A stretch of 64,000 nucleotides of DNA from Spirochaetota bacterium (GCA_027858855.1 JAQIBV010000063.1:1-64000), one strand, 5' to 3'. Numbered from the stretch's first letter, positions 35,439-45,736 are shown. Numbers and translations are program-made. The notes: generated by a model from the letters alone, not told the origin.

Positions 35439-35584
35439 AAAATAGTTATGTCACCTTTAAAAAATAATTTTGAATGATACAAAAAAAATCAAGCCCTTTT
35501 TTCCTCGCGACACTCAAAAGGACAGAGTTTAGATCAAATCGGGAAAATAGAGATAAAACAGGGAAGAAATAGAGAATAAATTGA

Positions 35585-36457
35585 TCATTCAACTTCTTCT
35601 TCATCCACCTGAGTAAAAAGTTTTTTAAATAGTCCAGATATTCCACCACCTGTGTTATTTTCTGGTTCCCGCCCTGCAATCTTGTCAGCAATTATATTAA
35701 CACAACCGGCTGCTCGTGACTTTGGATAACTGGATATAAAAGGCTTTTGATGTCTTACAGCCTTGGCTACAAAGGTATCTTCGAAAATAAAACCAAGATT
35801 TTCAACCTTAATATTTAAAAACTGACTGGCTATGTTAATAATCCGGTCGGCAACTCTGCGTGCCTCTGAAACTGTCTGACAACGATTCACAATAAGGCGA
35901 ATTGTCTTTTCGGTAGACTGTGAAGCTATAGATTTTATAATTCCGTAAGCGTCAGTTATCGCAGTCGGCTCTGGTGTTGTCACAACGATTATCTCATCAG
36001 CCGAAGTTACGAAGCTGAGAACATTCTGTGACACCCCCGCCCCTGTATCAACGATCAGATAGTCGTCATTCTCCATATCTCCCAACTGAGAGATAAATTT
36101 CAGACGGGTCTTCTCATCAAGATTTGCAAGCTGATGATATCCAGGAGCACCGGCAATAATCTTTATTCCCTCAGGAACCGAAACAATAATCTCGTTTAAT
36201 CGCTTCTTTCCTTTTATTACATGGTACAGGTTATATTTAGGGATTATCCCCAGCACAACATTTACGTTTGCCAGCCCTAAATCGGCATCCAGCAGAGTTA
36301 CACTACTTTTATCACGCGCAAGGGCTATTGCAAGACTCACCGAAAAACTTGTTTTACCGACTCCCCCTTTCCCGCTGGTGACAGCAATTGTACGTGTTTT
36401 TTTTGTACTATCATTTTTGGCTACAACAAGTTTTCTTAAATTAGACGCCTGATCCAC
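35585..36457 (-). CDS. flhG: FlhG (MinD-like flagellar number regulator)
   Basis: 290 residues. The deviant Walker A is SGKGGVGKTSF (near residue 28), followed by LLDADLGLANVNVVLG and DYLIVDTGAGVSQNVL. FlhG limits flagellar number and works with FlhF. The C-terminal end (FKKLFTQVDEEEVE) lacks extra domains. It follows flhF by 18 bases. The 146 bases after it hold no gene. Confidence 0.93.
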   Translation of the reverse strand: MDQASNLRKLVVAKNDSTKKTRTIAVTSGKGGVGKTSFSVSLAIALARDKSSVTLLDADLGLANVNVVLGIIPKYNLYHVIKGKKRLNEIIVSVPEGIKIIAGAPGYHQLANLDEKTRLKFISQLGDMENDDYLIVDTGAGVSQNVLSFVTSADEIIVVTTPEPTAITDAYGIIKSIASQSTEKTIRLIVNRCQTVSEARRVADRIINIASQFLNIKVENLGFIFEDTFVAKAVRHQKPFISSYPKSRAAGCVNIIADKIAGREPENNTGGGISGLFKKLFTQVDEEEVE

Positions 36458-36475
36458 TCTCTTTCTCCATCACGC

Positions 36476-37894
36476 TTATTGAGGAGTACCGTTTACTATC
36501 ATTTCTGCCAGATTTTTAGAATCGGCCGCATACAGATCGTTAGGTACTTCCTGGCCGTTCGCTATATAAGAGATCGGCTTATTATATTTATCGGCAACTT
36601 TTACTATATTCCCCACAAAAGAAGTTTCATCCACTTTTGTTATCAAAACGCTGTTACACTCTACGGATTTGAAAGCGTCGAAGATATGATCAACATCTCT
36701 GCGTTTTGTACTGGCACTTACACAAAGTATCTTTTCAAAATCACAATCAACCGCATCGGCAAAACTTTTAATTTCTGATATTTTCAAAGTATTTTTATGC
36801 GACCGTCCCGAAGTATCAATCAGTATAACATCTGCATCTGTTTTATCAATGACGCGTTTCAGCTCTTTTTGTTCATTAACAACATGTATAGGAATACGCA
36901 TTATTTCTGCATATTTTTTAAGCTGTTCGGTTGCGGCAATACGGTATGTATCAATTGTTACGAAGGCAACTTTTTTCTTGTCACGCAGTGCAAGATGTGC
37001 CCCCATTTTAGCAAGAGATGTGGTTTTACCTACTCCTGTGGGGCCTACAAACATAACTATCTTTTTACGTCCTGTATGCTTAACTGGCCCTGAAGTTACG
37101 ATTTTACTCATAATCAGTTCTTCAAGATTCTTTTTGATAATAGAACTGTCATTTATTTCGACATGACTAAGACTCTCTTTTACAGCACAAATAAGTTCAC
37201 TGCTCTCTTCATCTGTGTACTCATTTTCCTGTAAAATGCGAATGTACTCTTTGATATTATCATGCTCCTCTTCAGGTTTTGCCTGAAACGGAGTCGAGTT
37301 CTGTTTTTCAAGTAAACGGTTCAGGCTTGCCTTTACATCATAAAACTCTTTTTCAAAATTTTTAAGTTTTTCATATTCATCGGTTGATATCTCAACAATT
37401 GGATCTTTGCTCGAGTCTTTGCCCGGCTGATACTCATTATTCCGTTCGGGCTCAGGTTGTGCGTATTGCTTATTGTATTGATATTGCGGGGCAGTTCGTT
37501 CAGAAGTAAAACCTGTCTGAGATTCACCGAAATAGGGCTCACGGGCAGCTGCTGTACGGTTTTCATCGCGAACAGCACTACGATTTCGAACCGATGCAGA
37601 GCCAGTTTCTGAATTGAGTGACTCACGCTTGATTGAAGATCGAAGCGAATCGGTTACGTCATTATTAACTTTAATATCAAGTGAACTACGACGTGGTGCC
37701 GGGCTACGGCTAGTAGAAGGTTCAGGAATAGCTGCCATAAGCTCGACAATCTCTTTAGCAAAAAAACGGTTATTAAAGATTCCACCATCTTTTACATATT
37801 TATGGCTGATTGGTATTGCATCTTCGCCATATTTCTGTTTTAATAATTTCAAGGCTTCATTGTAATTTTCTGCTGTAAATTTGACATACTTCAT
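36476..37894 (-). CDS. flhF: FlhF (SRP-type flagellar GTPase)
   Basis: 472 residues. The N-terminal motif MKYVKFTAENYNEALKLLK is followed by a long variable linker (about 60-200) and the NG domain: helical bundle, P-loop GPTGVGKTTSLAK, DTYRIAATEQLKKY, LIDTSGRS and ITKVDE. FlhF recruits early flagellar parts to the right pole or site. It is coupled with flhA upstream and flhG downstream. Confidence 0.95.
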   Translation of the reverse strand: MKYVKFTAENYNEALKLLKQKYGEDAIPISHKYVKDGGIFNNRFFAKEIVELMAAIPEPSTSRSPAPRRSSLDIKVNNDVTDSLRSSIKRESLNSETGSASVRNRSAVRDENRTAAAREPYFGESQTGFTSERTAPQYQYNKQYAQPEPERNNEYQPGKDSSKDPIVEISTDEYEKLKNFEKEFYDVKASLNRLLEKQNSTPFQAKPEEEHDNIKEYIRILQENEYTDEESSELICAVKESLSHVEINDSSIIKKNLEELIMSKIVTSGPVKHTGRKKIVMFVGPTGVGKTTSLAKMGAHLALRDKKKVAFVTIDTYRIAATEQLKKYAEIMRIPIHVVNEQKELKRVIDKTDADVILIDTSGRSHKNTLKISEIKSFADAVDCDFEKILCVSASTKRRDVDHIFDAFKSVECNSVLITKVDETSFVGNIVKVADKYNKPISYIANGQEVPNDLYAADSKNLAEMIVNGTPQ

Positions 37895-37913
37895 CTTTTT
37901 TTCTCCCCTTTAC

Positions 37914-37958
37914 TAAGCTGTTAGAGCTGTTAGTGCTGTTAGTGCTGTTTAAGCTGTT
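37914..37958. repeat. 9-bp tandem repeat at the flhA 3' end
   Basis: Five units of the 9-mer (on the minus strand AACAGCNNN). The first unit contains the last flhA codon and stop; the others fill the gap before flhF. Confidence 0.9.
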
Positions 37959-40045
37959 GCCGACTGCATCATCGCTGACGAGACGACATTTACGTTTATA
38001 TTTGAAATGATTTCATTATAAGACAGTACAATAGCGTCACTCACCTCACGCTCGAGAAGCGAGAAAAGAACAGAGCGTATATGCGGAGAAACGAGATAGA
38101 GAGGCATATACCCTATCTGCTTACAATTTTTATACGACTCGAGCAGAGCATTCATTACCATAGAATGAGTCTGCGGATCAAGACCAACTACACGGCCTTC
38201 AACAGGGTCATCATGTATTCCTTCACGAATTATACCTTCAAGTTCGGGATCAACCGTAATCGCGAACATGACTCCACCGTCACTATAATCATTGCATATC
38301 TGACGGGCCAGTGCCGCACGCACATATTCAGTTAGCATTGAAGGATCAGTTGTGTATTCCTGATAGTTAGCCAGTGTTTCGAAGATGGTCACAAGGTTTC
38401 TGATAGATACCCGTTCGCGAAGCAGGTTCTGCAGAACTCGCTGAACTACCGAGAGTGACATCTTGTTTTTATCCATAATGTCGCTGACCACGGCGGGATA
38501 ATCGTTTTTAATATTATCAATAAGCTGCTGTACTTCCTGGCGACCCAGAATTTCATCAGCATGACGCTTAATAATCTCTGTAAGATGCGTTGCAATAATT
38601 GTTGGGCAATCAACCACGGTGTAACCATTTCGCTCAGCAAAATCACGTTTTTCAGCATCAATCCATATAGCACTCAAACCAAAAGTTGGCTCAATAAATT
38701 CCTGGCCTTCAATCTTCTCGATTACGTCGCCCGAATCCATGGCCATCAGTTTACCGACCATCAGAACTCCATTACCGATATCGACACCCTTTATCAATAT
38801 CGAATAGGACTCCGGTGCAAGCTCCATATTATCACGGATCCTGATAGGAGGAACAATAAGCCCCATATTCAGAGCACTCATACGGCGTATCTTCGTTATA
38901 CGATCAAGCAGGGTTCCCCCCTGTTTCGGATCAACGAGAGGAATCAGATTATAGCCGATTTCGACTTCCAGAGGATCAACTGAAACGTAGGGAACAACAG
39001 ATTCAGGTTTATCGGCTCCACTTTTTTCAGCCTCTGTTCTTTTAAGTTCATCTGCGGCATCATTCTGTGTACGTTGCAAGAAGATTGCAAGTGCACCAAG
39101 TGCAATAGCAATAACCAGAATTGACATCTTCGGAAACCCGGGAATCATGGCAGAAGCTGCCAGCGCCGCAGCACCGATAAGGAGAGCTCGCGGTTGAGCA
39201 CTGAACTGTTTTGCTATTTCTTCAGGAAGGTTGCCCTCGGATACCGAACGGGTTACAATGATACCTGTTGCTGTTGTTATCAAAAGAGAAGGTATCTGAC
39301 CAACGAGGCCGTCACCTATTGTAAGCAGAGAATAGGTTCTACTTGCAACATCAAAGGTTTCACCGCGCATTGCCATACCTATTATAAAACCACCGAGTAT
39401 GTTAATAAAGGTAATAAGAATACCTACCTTAACGTCTCCCTGTACGAATTTACTCGCTCCATCCATGGCTCCGTAAAAGTCGGTCTCTTTTCGCAATTCA
39501 CTGCGACGTTTATTGGCCTCCTCTTCGGTTATAACTCCATTTGCAAAGTCAGAGTCGATAGTCATCTGCTTGCCTGGCAAAGAGTCGAGAGTAAAACGGG
39601 CTGCAACTTCCGCAGTACGGGTTGCACCTTTGGTGATTACTATAAACTGAACAGCAACAAGAATAATGAATATTATAAAACCGATTACATAGTTGCCACC
39701 AACTACAAAGGTTCCAAAAGTTCGAACAATTTTGCCATCAAACGCAGCGCCATGAAGCAGAATCAATCGAGTAGACGAAACATTCAAAGCCAGACGAAAA
39801 ACAGTTGTTACCAGAAGCAGTGTCGGAAAAATGGAAAAGTCATATGCTCGTGGAACAAACATAACTATAAGAAGTGTCAGAAGACCAATTCCGATACTTA
39901 TAATCATTAGAAAATCGAGAAGAAAGGTCGGCAACGGAACAATAAGCATGGCAACAATCGAAATAACTCCGACGCCGAGTAAAAGATCTTTCCGATGCAT
40001 CCAGTCGCTACCGCGAAAACCAGTACTGAGTGGTGCTTCTGCCAT
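37949..40045 (-). CDS. flhA: Flagellar export gate protein FlhA
   Basis: 698 residues, normal length. The N-terminal half has eight membrane helices with the FHIPEP-type conserved loop region (DFAKQMTIDSDFANGVITEE-like segment, here GKQMTIDSDFANGVI). The C-terminal cytoplasmic domain follows from about 330 (VEIGYNLIPLVD). FlhA forms the nonameric gate ring and docks chaperone-substrate complexes. It lies between flhB and flhF. Confidence 0.97.
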   Translation of the reverse strand: MAEAPLSTGFRGSDWMHRKDLLLGVGVISIVAMLIVPLPTFLLDFLMIISIGIGLLTLLIVMFVPRAYDFSIFPTLLLVTTVFRLALNVSSTRLILLHGAAFDGKIVRTFGTFVVGGNYVIGFIIFIILVAVQFIVITKGATRTAEVAARFTLDSLPGKQMTIDSDFANGVITEEEANKRRSELRKETDFYGAMDGASKFVQGDVKVGILITFINILGGFIIGMAMRGETFDVASRTYSLLTIGDGLVGQIPSLLITTATGIIVTRSVSEGNLPEEIAKQFSAQPRALLIGAAALAASAMIPGFPKMSILVIAIALGALAIFLQRTQNDAADELKRTEAEKSGADKPESVVPYVSVDPLEVEIGYNLIPLVDPKQGGTLLDRITKIRRMSALNMGLIVPPIRIRDNMELAPESYSILIKGVDIGNGVLMVGKLMAMDSGDVIEKIEGQEFIEPTFGLSAIWIDAEKRDFAERNGYTVVDCPTIIATHLTEIIKRHADEILGRQEVQQLIDNIKNDYPAVVSDIMDKNKMSLSVVQRVLQNLLRERVSIRNLVTIFETLANYQEYTTDPSMLTEYVRAALARQICNDYSDGGVMFAITVDPELEGIIREGIHDDPVEGRVVGLDPQTHSMVMNALLESYKNCKQIGYMPLYLVSPHIRSVLFSLLEREVSDAIVLSYNEIISNINVNVVSSAMMQSATA

Positions 40046-40129
40046 TATGTTTCTCCTTGAATATTATATAACGCCTGATAACAGTTTTAATTCAGACAAA
40101 TGAACAATTTAAGCCATGCAAAGTACAGC

Positions 40130-41290
40130 CTACACTACAGAACCAAGACGCCCTTTTTCATAAAGAACAAAGTATATTTCTGAAACAGCCTTGAACAGTT
40201 CTGCCGGAATCTCTTGGCCGATTTCGACCTCTTTATAGAGTGCCTGTGCCAGGGGTCGATTTTCTATCAACATTATATTATTCGACCTTGCCACCTCTTT
40301 GATTCGCAAAGCCATGGAATCGACTCCTTTTGCGATAACCGCCGGAGCCTGCATGATCTGCTGATCCCACTGCAGGGCGATAGAGAAGTGAGTCGGATTC
40401 GTTACTATTACATCAGCTTTCGGGACTTCCCTGATCATATTACGTGTTAAAATATCACGCTGCATTTCACGTAATCGCGCTCTCATTTGCGGATCTCCCT
40501 GAGCCTCCTTAAACTCCTCTTTAACCTCTTGTTTAGACATCTTTAAAGACTCCATGAATTCCTGACGCTGAAAAATATAATCAGGAACCGCAAGAATCAG
40601 CATGAGTACCGCTGATGAAATAATTATCTTAAAAGCTATCCAGCATATCTGAGATAGAGCCGTGGCTATCGAGACATCCGGAGAGCGGAGAACAATATCA
40701 AAATCAGCAGAAATTATCAGATAAGAACAGGTACCAACAACCGCTATTTTAAAAAGCGTTTTAAACAGATTCATCAGAACCCGTTTAGAGATCAGAATCT
40801 TTTTCATCATCTCGGCCGGACTAAGCTTAATTTTCGAGAAATCGAGCTGAAGCGGATGGGCTGTAAACTGAAAACCAACCTGTATAACATTCCCCATTAC
40901 ACCCGCGACAAGACATATACCGAAAAGAGGGGCAAGTAGCTTAGCCAAAAAGAGAACAATCCGAAAGCCTTCGTTCAACGCTGTACGATCAGTTAAATGA
41001 AATCCTTTAAAGTTAGCGATATAAAACTTGGTCATGGCTGCCAGTTCGGTAAATATCCAATCACCCAGAAAGAAAATGAATGTAAAACCCAGTATTACAA
41101 CGAGAGACTGCGGCAACTCCTCTGTTTTCGCAACCTGCCCCTTTTTACGGGCATCCTGTATCTTTTTTTCGGTCGGTTCTTCGGTACGACCCTCGTCGTC
41201 AGGATCAGCAAAACGCTGAAGATCAAGACGATACAGCTTCAGATCATCATCCGAAAAAATCGCAAACTTTTTCTTTAAAAATTCACTCAT
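40130..41290 (-). CDS. flhB: Flagellar export switch protein FlhB
   Basis: 386 residues. The N-terminus carries RTEEPTEKKIQDARKKGQVA (35-54), then four membrane helices and the autocleavage site NPTH (298-301). FlhB switches export from rod/hook to filament substrates. Its start follows the fliR stop by one base on the minus strand order fliR-flhB. Confidence 0.97.
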   Translation of the reverse strand: MSEFLKKKFAIFSDDDLKLYRLDLQRFADPDDEGRTEEPTEKKIQDARKKGQVAKTEELPQSLVVILGFTFIFFLGDWIFTELAAMTKFYIANFKGFHLTDRTALNEGFRIVLFLAKLLAPLFGICLVAGVMGNVIQVGFQFTAHPLQLDFSKIKLSPAEMMKKILISKRVLMNLFKTLFKIAVVGTCSYLIISADFDIVLRSPDVSIATALSQICWIAFKIIISSAVLMLILAVPDYIFQRQEFMESLKMSKQEVKEEFKEAQGDPQMRARLREMQRDILTRNMIREVPKADVIVTNPTHFSIALQWDQQIMQAPAVIAKGVDSMALRIKEVARSNNIMLIENRPLAQALYKEVEIGQEIPAELFKAVSEIYFVLYEKGRLGSVV

Positions 41291-41291
41291 T

Positions 41292-42071
41292 TTACACCGG
41301 CCAATACATAAGAATTTTTGATATAAAATGAAAACTGCGTTCCATAGATACCTGCATGATTCTGATAATAAGCGGTGCTAAAAAAACGATAAGCACAAAG
41401 GCCACCAAAATTTTAAACGGAAAACCAAGCATCATAATATTCATTTGCGGTGCAGTTTTTGCCAGCACTCCCATTGCAACAGAAACCAGAAAAACAGTAG
41501 CCATAATTGGCAGGGCTATCTTCAAAGCGACAACGAACATGCCAGAAAAAGAGTATATCAGATACTTCATATGACTCTCAATTGCAGTTGGAGAAAATGA
41601 CATTATCGGTGCAAGTTCAAAAGAACGATAAATGGCACTTAATAAAAAATGGTGACCATTAATATAAAGGAAAACCAGTAAGCCCATCATGTTTTTCATC
41701 TGACCAATAATTGGTACCGAGATCTGAGCCATTGGGTCGACTACTTCACTAAAACCGAATCCTATTTGAACAGAAAAATACTGCCCCGCAAGTTGAAAAG
41801 CCGTAAAAATAATTGAAGCTATAAAACCGATATAAATACCAATAACAACCTGCCAAAGAACCATCAATCCATATTCGAGCATGTTGCCGGAGACACTTAT
41901 TCCATTTTTCATAATAAGTGGAAAAATCACCAATGCTACAAAAAATGCAAGCAGCGACTTCAAACGAATCGGAGTTACTCCACTTGAGAAAAAGGGCGCT
42001 ACCATAAACATCGAATGCACACGTATCATTACCAGAAGAAACGCCTGAAAGTTATAGATAAAATAGAGCAT
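41292..42071 (-). CDS. fliR: Flagellar export gate protein FliR
   Basis: 259 residues with the expected hydrophobic helices (FQAFLLVMIRVHSMFMVAPF at the N-terminus; GFSEVVDPMAQISVPIIGQM in the middle). FliR joins FliP and FliQ in the core of the export gate. It starts on the last base of fliQ. Confidence 0.95.
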   Translation of the reverse strand: MLYFIYNFQAFLLVMIRVHSMFMVAPFFSSGVTPIRLKSLLAFFVALVIFPLIMKNGISVSGNMLEYGLMVLWQVVIGIYIGFIASIIFTAFQLAGQYFSVQIGFGFSEVVDPMAQISVPIIGQMKNMMGLLVFLYINGHHFLLSAIYRSFELAPIMSFSPTAIESHMKYLIYSFSGMFVVALKIALPIMATVFLVSVAMGVLAKTAPQMNIMMLGFPFKILVAFVLIVFLAPLIIRIMQVSMERSFHFISKILMYWPV

Positions 42072-42343
42072 TACGCTGCACCAATTTTAGATATTTCCAT
42101 AAATAACTGCTGTGTGTAATTCACAAGCATGTGGATCATCCATGCAGCCGATAGGACAATCGACAGGAAAATAGCTACTATTTTCGGAACAAAAGTCAGT
42201 GTCTGCTCCTGAATAGAGGTAGTTGTCTGGAAAATAGAGACAATAAGTCCGACAACCATGGCCGAAATCAAAACTGGAGAGGCCACCATAAGTGTTATCA
42301 TCAACGCGTTACGCAATAACATTACAACTGTAACATCTGTCAT
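42071..42343 (-). CDS. fliQ: Flagellar export gate protein FliQ
   Basis: 90 residues with two membrane helices (LMITLMVASPVLISAMVVGL and KIVAIFLSIVLSAAWMIHML) flanking the conserved QTTTSIQEQTLTFVPK. Family length is typical. It lies 15 bases after fliP. Confidence 0.96.
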   Translation of the reverse strand: MTDVTVVMLLRNALMITLMVASPVLISAMVVGLIVSIFQTTTSIQEQTLTFVPKIVAIFLSIVLSAAWMIHMLVNYTQQLFMEISKIGAA

Positions 42344-42358
42344 CGTACACTATCTCCT

Positions 42359-43126
42359 CTATACAAAAGATCTAACCAGCTCGTAAATAATGAGATTCCA
42401 TCCGTCCACCAGAACGAAGAGAATTATTTTAAAGGGCAGCGAAATCATTACCGGCGGCAGCATGATCATACCCATAGCCATCAGAGCACTTGCAACAATC
42501 ATATCGATAACTATAAACGGAATAAATATCCGTACTCCTATTTCAAATGCACGCCGCATTTCGCTTATCATGAAAGCTGGTATCAGACAGTATGATGGAA
42601 TATCACTTTCAGTCTGCGGCTTATCGATATTTCCCAATTCTATAAACAGGGCAATGTCTTTCTTTCTTGTCTGTTTGAACATGAATTCACGCATAGGATC
42701 CATAGCGTTTTTAAAAAACAGTTCATTAGACAACTCTCCCTTCATATAGGGTTGCAGGGCATTCTCGTTTATGGTCTTGAAAGTCGGCGCCATAACGAAA
42801 GCGGTTAAAAAGATGGAGAGCCCGACAATAACCTGAGTCGGGGGCATCTGTTGAAGAGCCAAAGCACGTTTAACAAAATCGAGTACAATTACAATCCGTG
42901 TAAAAGCCGTCATCATAAGCGCTATTGACGGAGCCAGGGTCAAAATTGTGAGTAAAAATAGCACCTGTAAAGCCAGGGCTACATCCTGTGGGCTATCGGC
43001 TTCAGTAATGTCGAAGGCAATCTTCGGTATAGGCATCTGAACACCGCCTACATCCTGCGCCGCAATCAAAGACGGTACAAACAATACACTGAAAATTATG
43101 AAAATAGATATTACTTTACTCTTCAT
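42359..43126 (-). CDS. fliP: Flagellar export gate protein FliP
   Basis: 255 residues with a cleavable signal peptide (IFIIFSVLFVPSLIAAQ). Family signatures are MMTAFTRIVIVLDFVKRAL and the C-terminal MIMLPPVMISLPFKIILFVL. Five FliP subunits form the pore ring with FliQ and FliR. It overlaps fliO by 11 bases. Confidence 0.97.
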   Translation of the reverse strand: MKSKVISIFIIFSVLFVPSLIAAQDVGGVQMPIPKIAFDITEADSPQDVALALQVLFLLTILTLAPSIALMMTAFTRIVIVLDFVKRALALQQMPPTQVIVGLSIFLTAFVMAPTFKTINENALQPYMKGELSNELFFKNAMDPMREFMFKQTRKKDIALFIELGNIDKPQTESDIPSYCLIPAFMISEMRRAFEIGVRIFIPFIVIDMIVASALMAMGMIMLPPVMISLPFKIILFVLVDGWNLIIYELVRSFV

Positions 43127-43904
43127 CGTATCTGTTTATCTCCCGCAAGCGTGACCGCTGCTTCCGCATATATTCGATACGTTCATCATCGAAAAACTTC
43201 CGTTCAGTAACTCGCTCTTCATCCCGAACCGAAGAGACAACCATCTGTTCAAAATTATCCGTTGGAACAGCATCCTCAGACTTCTGCTGTCTGGACGAAC
43301 CTGATGTTTTATTGTTTTTTTGTACAAAATCTATAAATGTTTCAATTTGCCCTTTCAAGAAATGCTGAAACCCACCCTCCTGCACAGTGACCGAGCGGGA
43401 ACTCTGTAATTTTATGCGATCTATTTCGTCACGGTCAGAAACCTCTTTCAGAAGTGAAATATTCGAGTCACAAACACCCAGCACAAGAACGCGGGAACCT
43501 ACCTCGACTACCTGAATCTGTTTATTTGTTCCCAACGGCATTACAGCAACCGTCGAAAGAACACCGGCTCCACTTGAAGCTATTGCACCATGGCGTGTCA
43601 GATAACGCACAAAGAAATAGAAACCAAGAACAATCAAGGCTATTATGAAAAGAGCCTTGAAGATCATCCACCCATAAGAGGTCTCTTCAACAATGGGCGT
43701 CTCATAGTCGTATAGAGTCTCTTCGACAGGAGGGTCAGCTACGGCACCCTCTTCAGCAACAACTTGAGGAGAGACGACCTCATTTTCTGCTTCAGTTTGA
43801 TCGGCAAATGCCGATTGTAGATACAGGGTACTGCATACAAGAGCAATAATTACAACAAGAACCATCCTGTTAATAATATGGCCGACGTTCTTTAATAGGT
43901 GCAT
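43116..43904 (-). CDS. fliO: Flagellar biosynthesis protein FliO/FliZ
   Basis: 262 residues. A signal-like N-terminal helix (MVLVVIIALVCSTLYLQS) precedes an acidic periplasmic stretch, a membrane helix (FKALFIIALIVLGFYFFV) and the FliO beta domain (STVAVMPLGTNKQIQVVEVG). A long charged cytoplasmic tail follows. FliO helps FliP assemble. Spirochaetes call this gene fliZ. The 150 bases before it contain an imperfect hairpin at about 43976-44000. Confidence 0.88.
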   Translation of the reverse strand: MHLLKNVGHIINRMVLVVIIALVCSTLYLQSAFADQTEAENEVVSPQVVAEEGAVADPPVEETLYDYETPIVEETSYGWMIFKALFIIALIVLGFYFFVRYLTRHGAIASSGAGVLSTVAVMPLGTNKQIQVVEVGSRVLVLGVCDSNISLLKEVSDRDEIDRIKLQSSRSVTVQEGGFQHFLKGQIETFIDFVQKNNKTSGSSRQQKSEDAVPTDNFEQMVVSSVRDEERVTERKFFDDERIEYMRKQRSRLREINRYDEE

Positions 43905-44054
43905 CTGATTTTTCCTGTCTGATTGATTTTCGAAATTTTAAAAACTACTAAAGCTGTGCAAATTTATTCAAACGTGAAACCGTCCCCAACGGCTTCACGT
44001 TATGTCTCATTAGAAAACGGGCTCTGCACCAGACAGAACCGGAATCATTCACCG

Positions 44055-45110
44055 TTACGAATTACTACCAACCCTTGTTAAACGTTCTGATGGTGAAACA
44101 ATATCAGTTACACGAACACCGAAGTTTTCATCAATTACTACGACCTCACCCTTTGCGATCAACTTACCGTTTACAAGTAGATCGACAGGCTCACCAGCAA
44201 GTTTATCAAGCTCTATAATGGAGCCCTCCCCCAAACCAAGAACATCTTTAACCAGATATTTTGTACGGCCAAGCTCGACAGTCAACGTTAACTGTACATC
44301 CATCAACAGGCCTATATTCTGGGTGTTTTCTGGCATTCCGGAACCAGAAAGTGGAGGGAATTTTACCGGCGCAATATCTACCTGACCGGGTTGCTGCATT
44401 TGCTGCTGCATGCCTCCACCAGATGAACCCTGTGACTGAACATTTCCAGTAAGACTGTTTGCAAGCGACAGATCAAGCAGGTGATACATTTTAGAATTAA
44501 GAACACCGGGTATTGATAAGTTGTAGGTTATCTTTATTATTTCACCAGAGGGAAACCTGAAGTCTCCCGGAGAATTGACTACGTTAATTTCAGGTGGAGT
44601 TGTCCCAATTGGTGCACCAATTTTGCTGCTTATCTGTGTAGCAACCGAAGAAAGCATAGTACCAATCAACTCGGATAGCATACTCTCGTGAGCTTCCGTA
44701 AGTTGATCTGGAGCGGCGCCCTTTTGCCCCATCATCAGACCTGCAATCTGTGCCGCATCGACACCTGAGAGTAAAATACTGTTTTGACCGGTAACGCCAC
44801 CATTAAAACCCATCTGCACCTGTACGAACTGGCCCGAAAAATCCTGAGAAAGAGATGAACCATCTTTAGACTCGACCATTGAATTACTGACAGTCAGGTC
44901 ATTCTGAAGATACCCACCAACTCCTGGAGAAACAGCAGCCATAACAGAGTTCATCAAGTCGGATAACGCCCCCTTCTGCGCTGCAGAAAGAGAACCACCA
45001 CCGCCAAAAGATGCCGAAGCAGCTGGCTGATCTGAAGCCTGTGGTGTCACATCATCAGTACCTTTTAACAGAGCATCTATTTCGTCTTGAGAAAGGGAAC
45101 CATCACCCAT
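44055..45110 (-). CDS. fliY: Flagellar switch protein FliY/FliN
   Basis: 351 residues from the ATG at 45110 (GAGG upstream). The N-terminal EIDALL motif (10-15) is the CheY-P-binding-type peptide shared by FliM and FliY. A CheC-like middle domain follows (about 45-230, LTEAHESMLSELIGTMLSS). A Q-rich linker leads to the SpoA/FliN domain (about 270-345, LLMDVQLTLTVELGRTKYLV). FliY-type proteins build the rotor C-ring and may dephosphorylate CheY-P. No fliM lies next to it. Confidence 0.9.
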   Translation of the reverse strand: MGDGSLSQDEIDALLKGTDDVTPQASDQPAASASFGGGGSLSAAQKGALSDLMNSVMAAVSPGVGGYLQNDLTVSNSMVESKDGSSLSQDFSGQFVQVQMGFNGGVTGQNSILLSGVDAAQIAGLMMGQKGAAPDQLTEAHESMLSELIGTMLSSVATQISSKIGAPIGTTPPEINVVNSPGDFRFPSGEIIKITYNLSIPGVLNSKMYHLLDLSLANSLTGNVQSQGSSGGGMQQQMQQPGQVDIAPVKFPPLSGSGMPENTQNIGLLMDVQLTLTVELGRTKYLVKDVLGLGEGSIIELDKLAGEPVDLLVNGKLIAKGEVVVIDENFGVRVTDIVSPSERLTRVGSNS

Positions 45111-45211
45111 GACAAACCTCACACTTAAGTTTCATTACATACATAAACCGTGAAAGAAACGGCTTGGGTCACATGGGCAAGCAGACCAGCCCAGACTACA
45201 TACCCGTAAGT

Positions 45212-45736
45212 TTAGTTAACTACAAACTCTCGAAAATATACTTCCTTTATCTTTCCTGAAATCAGGATAACATTCACGTGTGCTTTTATCTCTTCAGCCA
45301 GCGCCACGGTATCTTCGACAGAGTCAAGATCCTCATACCGCTTTCCACGCAGAATAATATTTACCAAATGCTGAATCTGAACTGTACGTCTGATAAGCTC
45401 TGTGTTAAGCTCGACATTATCATCATAGCCCAACGAGATAGATATTTTTGCAAAATGAGGCTCGGCATCCTTCGTCGTCACCGCAAAATCAGGCAGACTG
45501 AAATTTGATAACGGTTGTGGCGGTGGAGCGACAACTATGTCCTGCTCACGTTCATAGGCGCGCTCCTGAACATACTTCGATACCGTATACGAAATCAAAA
45601 TTATTACAAATACGCCCGCGATTGCCCCGACCCCAAACATCAGAATCTTTATAAGCTTCGAAGCACCCGCGGATCCCGCTTCCTCGACGGACCCTTCACC
45701 GGACTCTATGTCATCATTTAGATCTTCATCACCCAT
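45212..45736 (-). CDS. fliL: Flagellar basal body-associated protein FliL
   Basis: 174 residues. One membrane segment (LIKILMFGVGAIAGVFVIIL) near the N-terminus is followed by a periplasmic FliL domain (PHFAKISISLGYDDNVELNT, EIKAHVNVILISGKIKEVYF). FliL rings surround the stator units. It is located between motB and fliY, as in spirochaetes and Firmicutes. Confidence 0.92.
   Translation of the reverse strand: MGDEDLNDDIESGEGSVEEAGSAGASKLIKILMFGVGAIAGVFVIILISYTVSKYVQERAYEREQDIVVAPPPQPLSNFSLPDFAVTTKDAEPHFAKISISLGYDDNVELNTELIRRTVQIQHLVNIILRGKRYEDLDSVEDTVALAEEIKAHVNVILISGKIKEVYFREFVVN

Noticed and set aside
35446-35691. An 81-codon minus-strand frame after flhG
   Set aside because: It overlaps the flhG 3' end in another frame and continues into AT-rich DNA without features.
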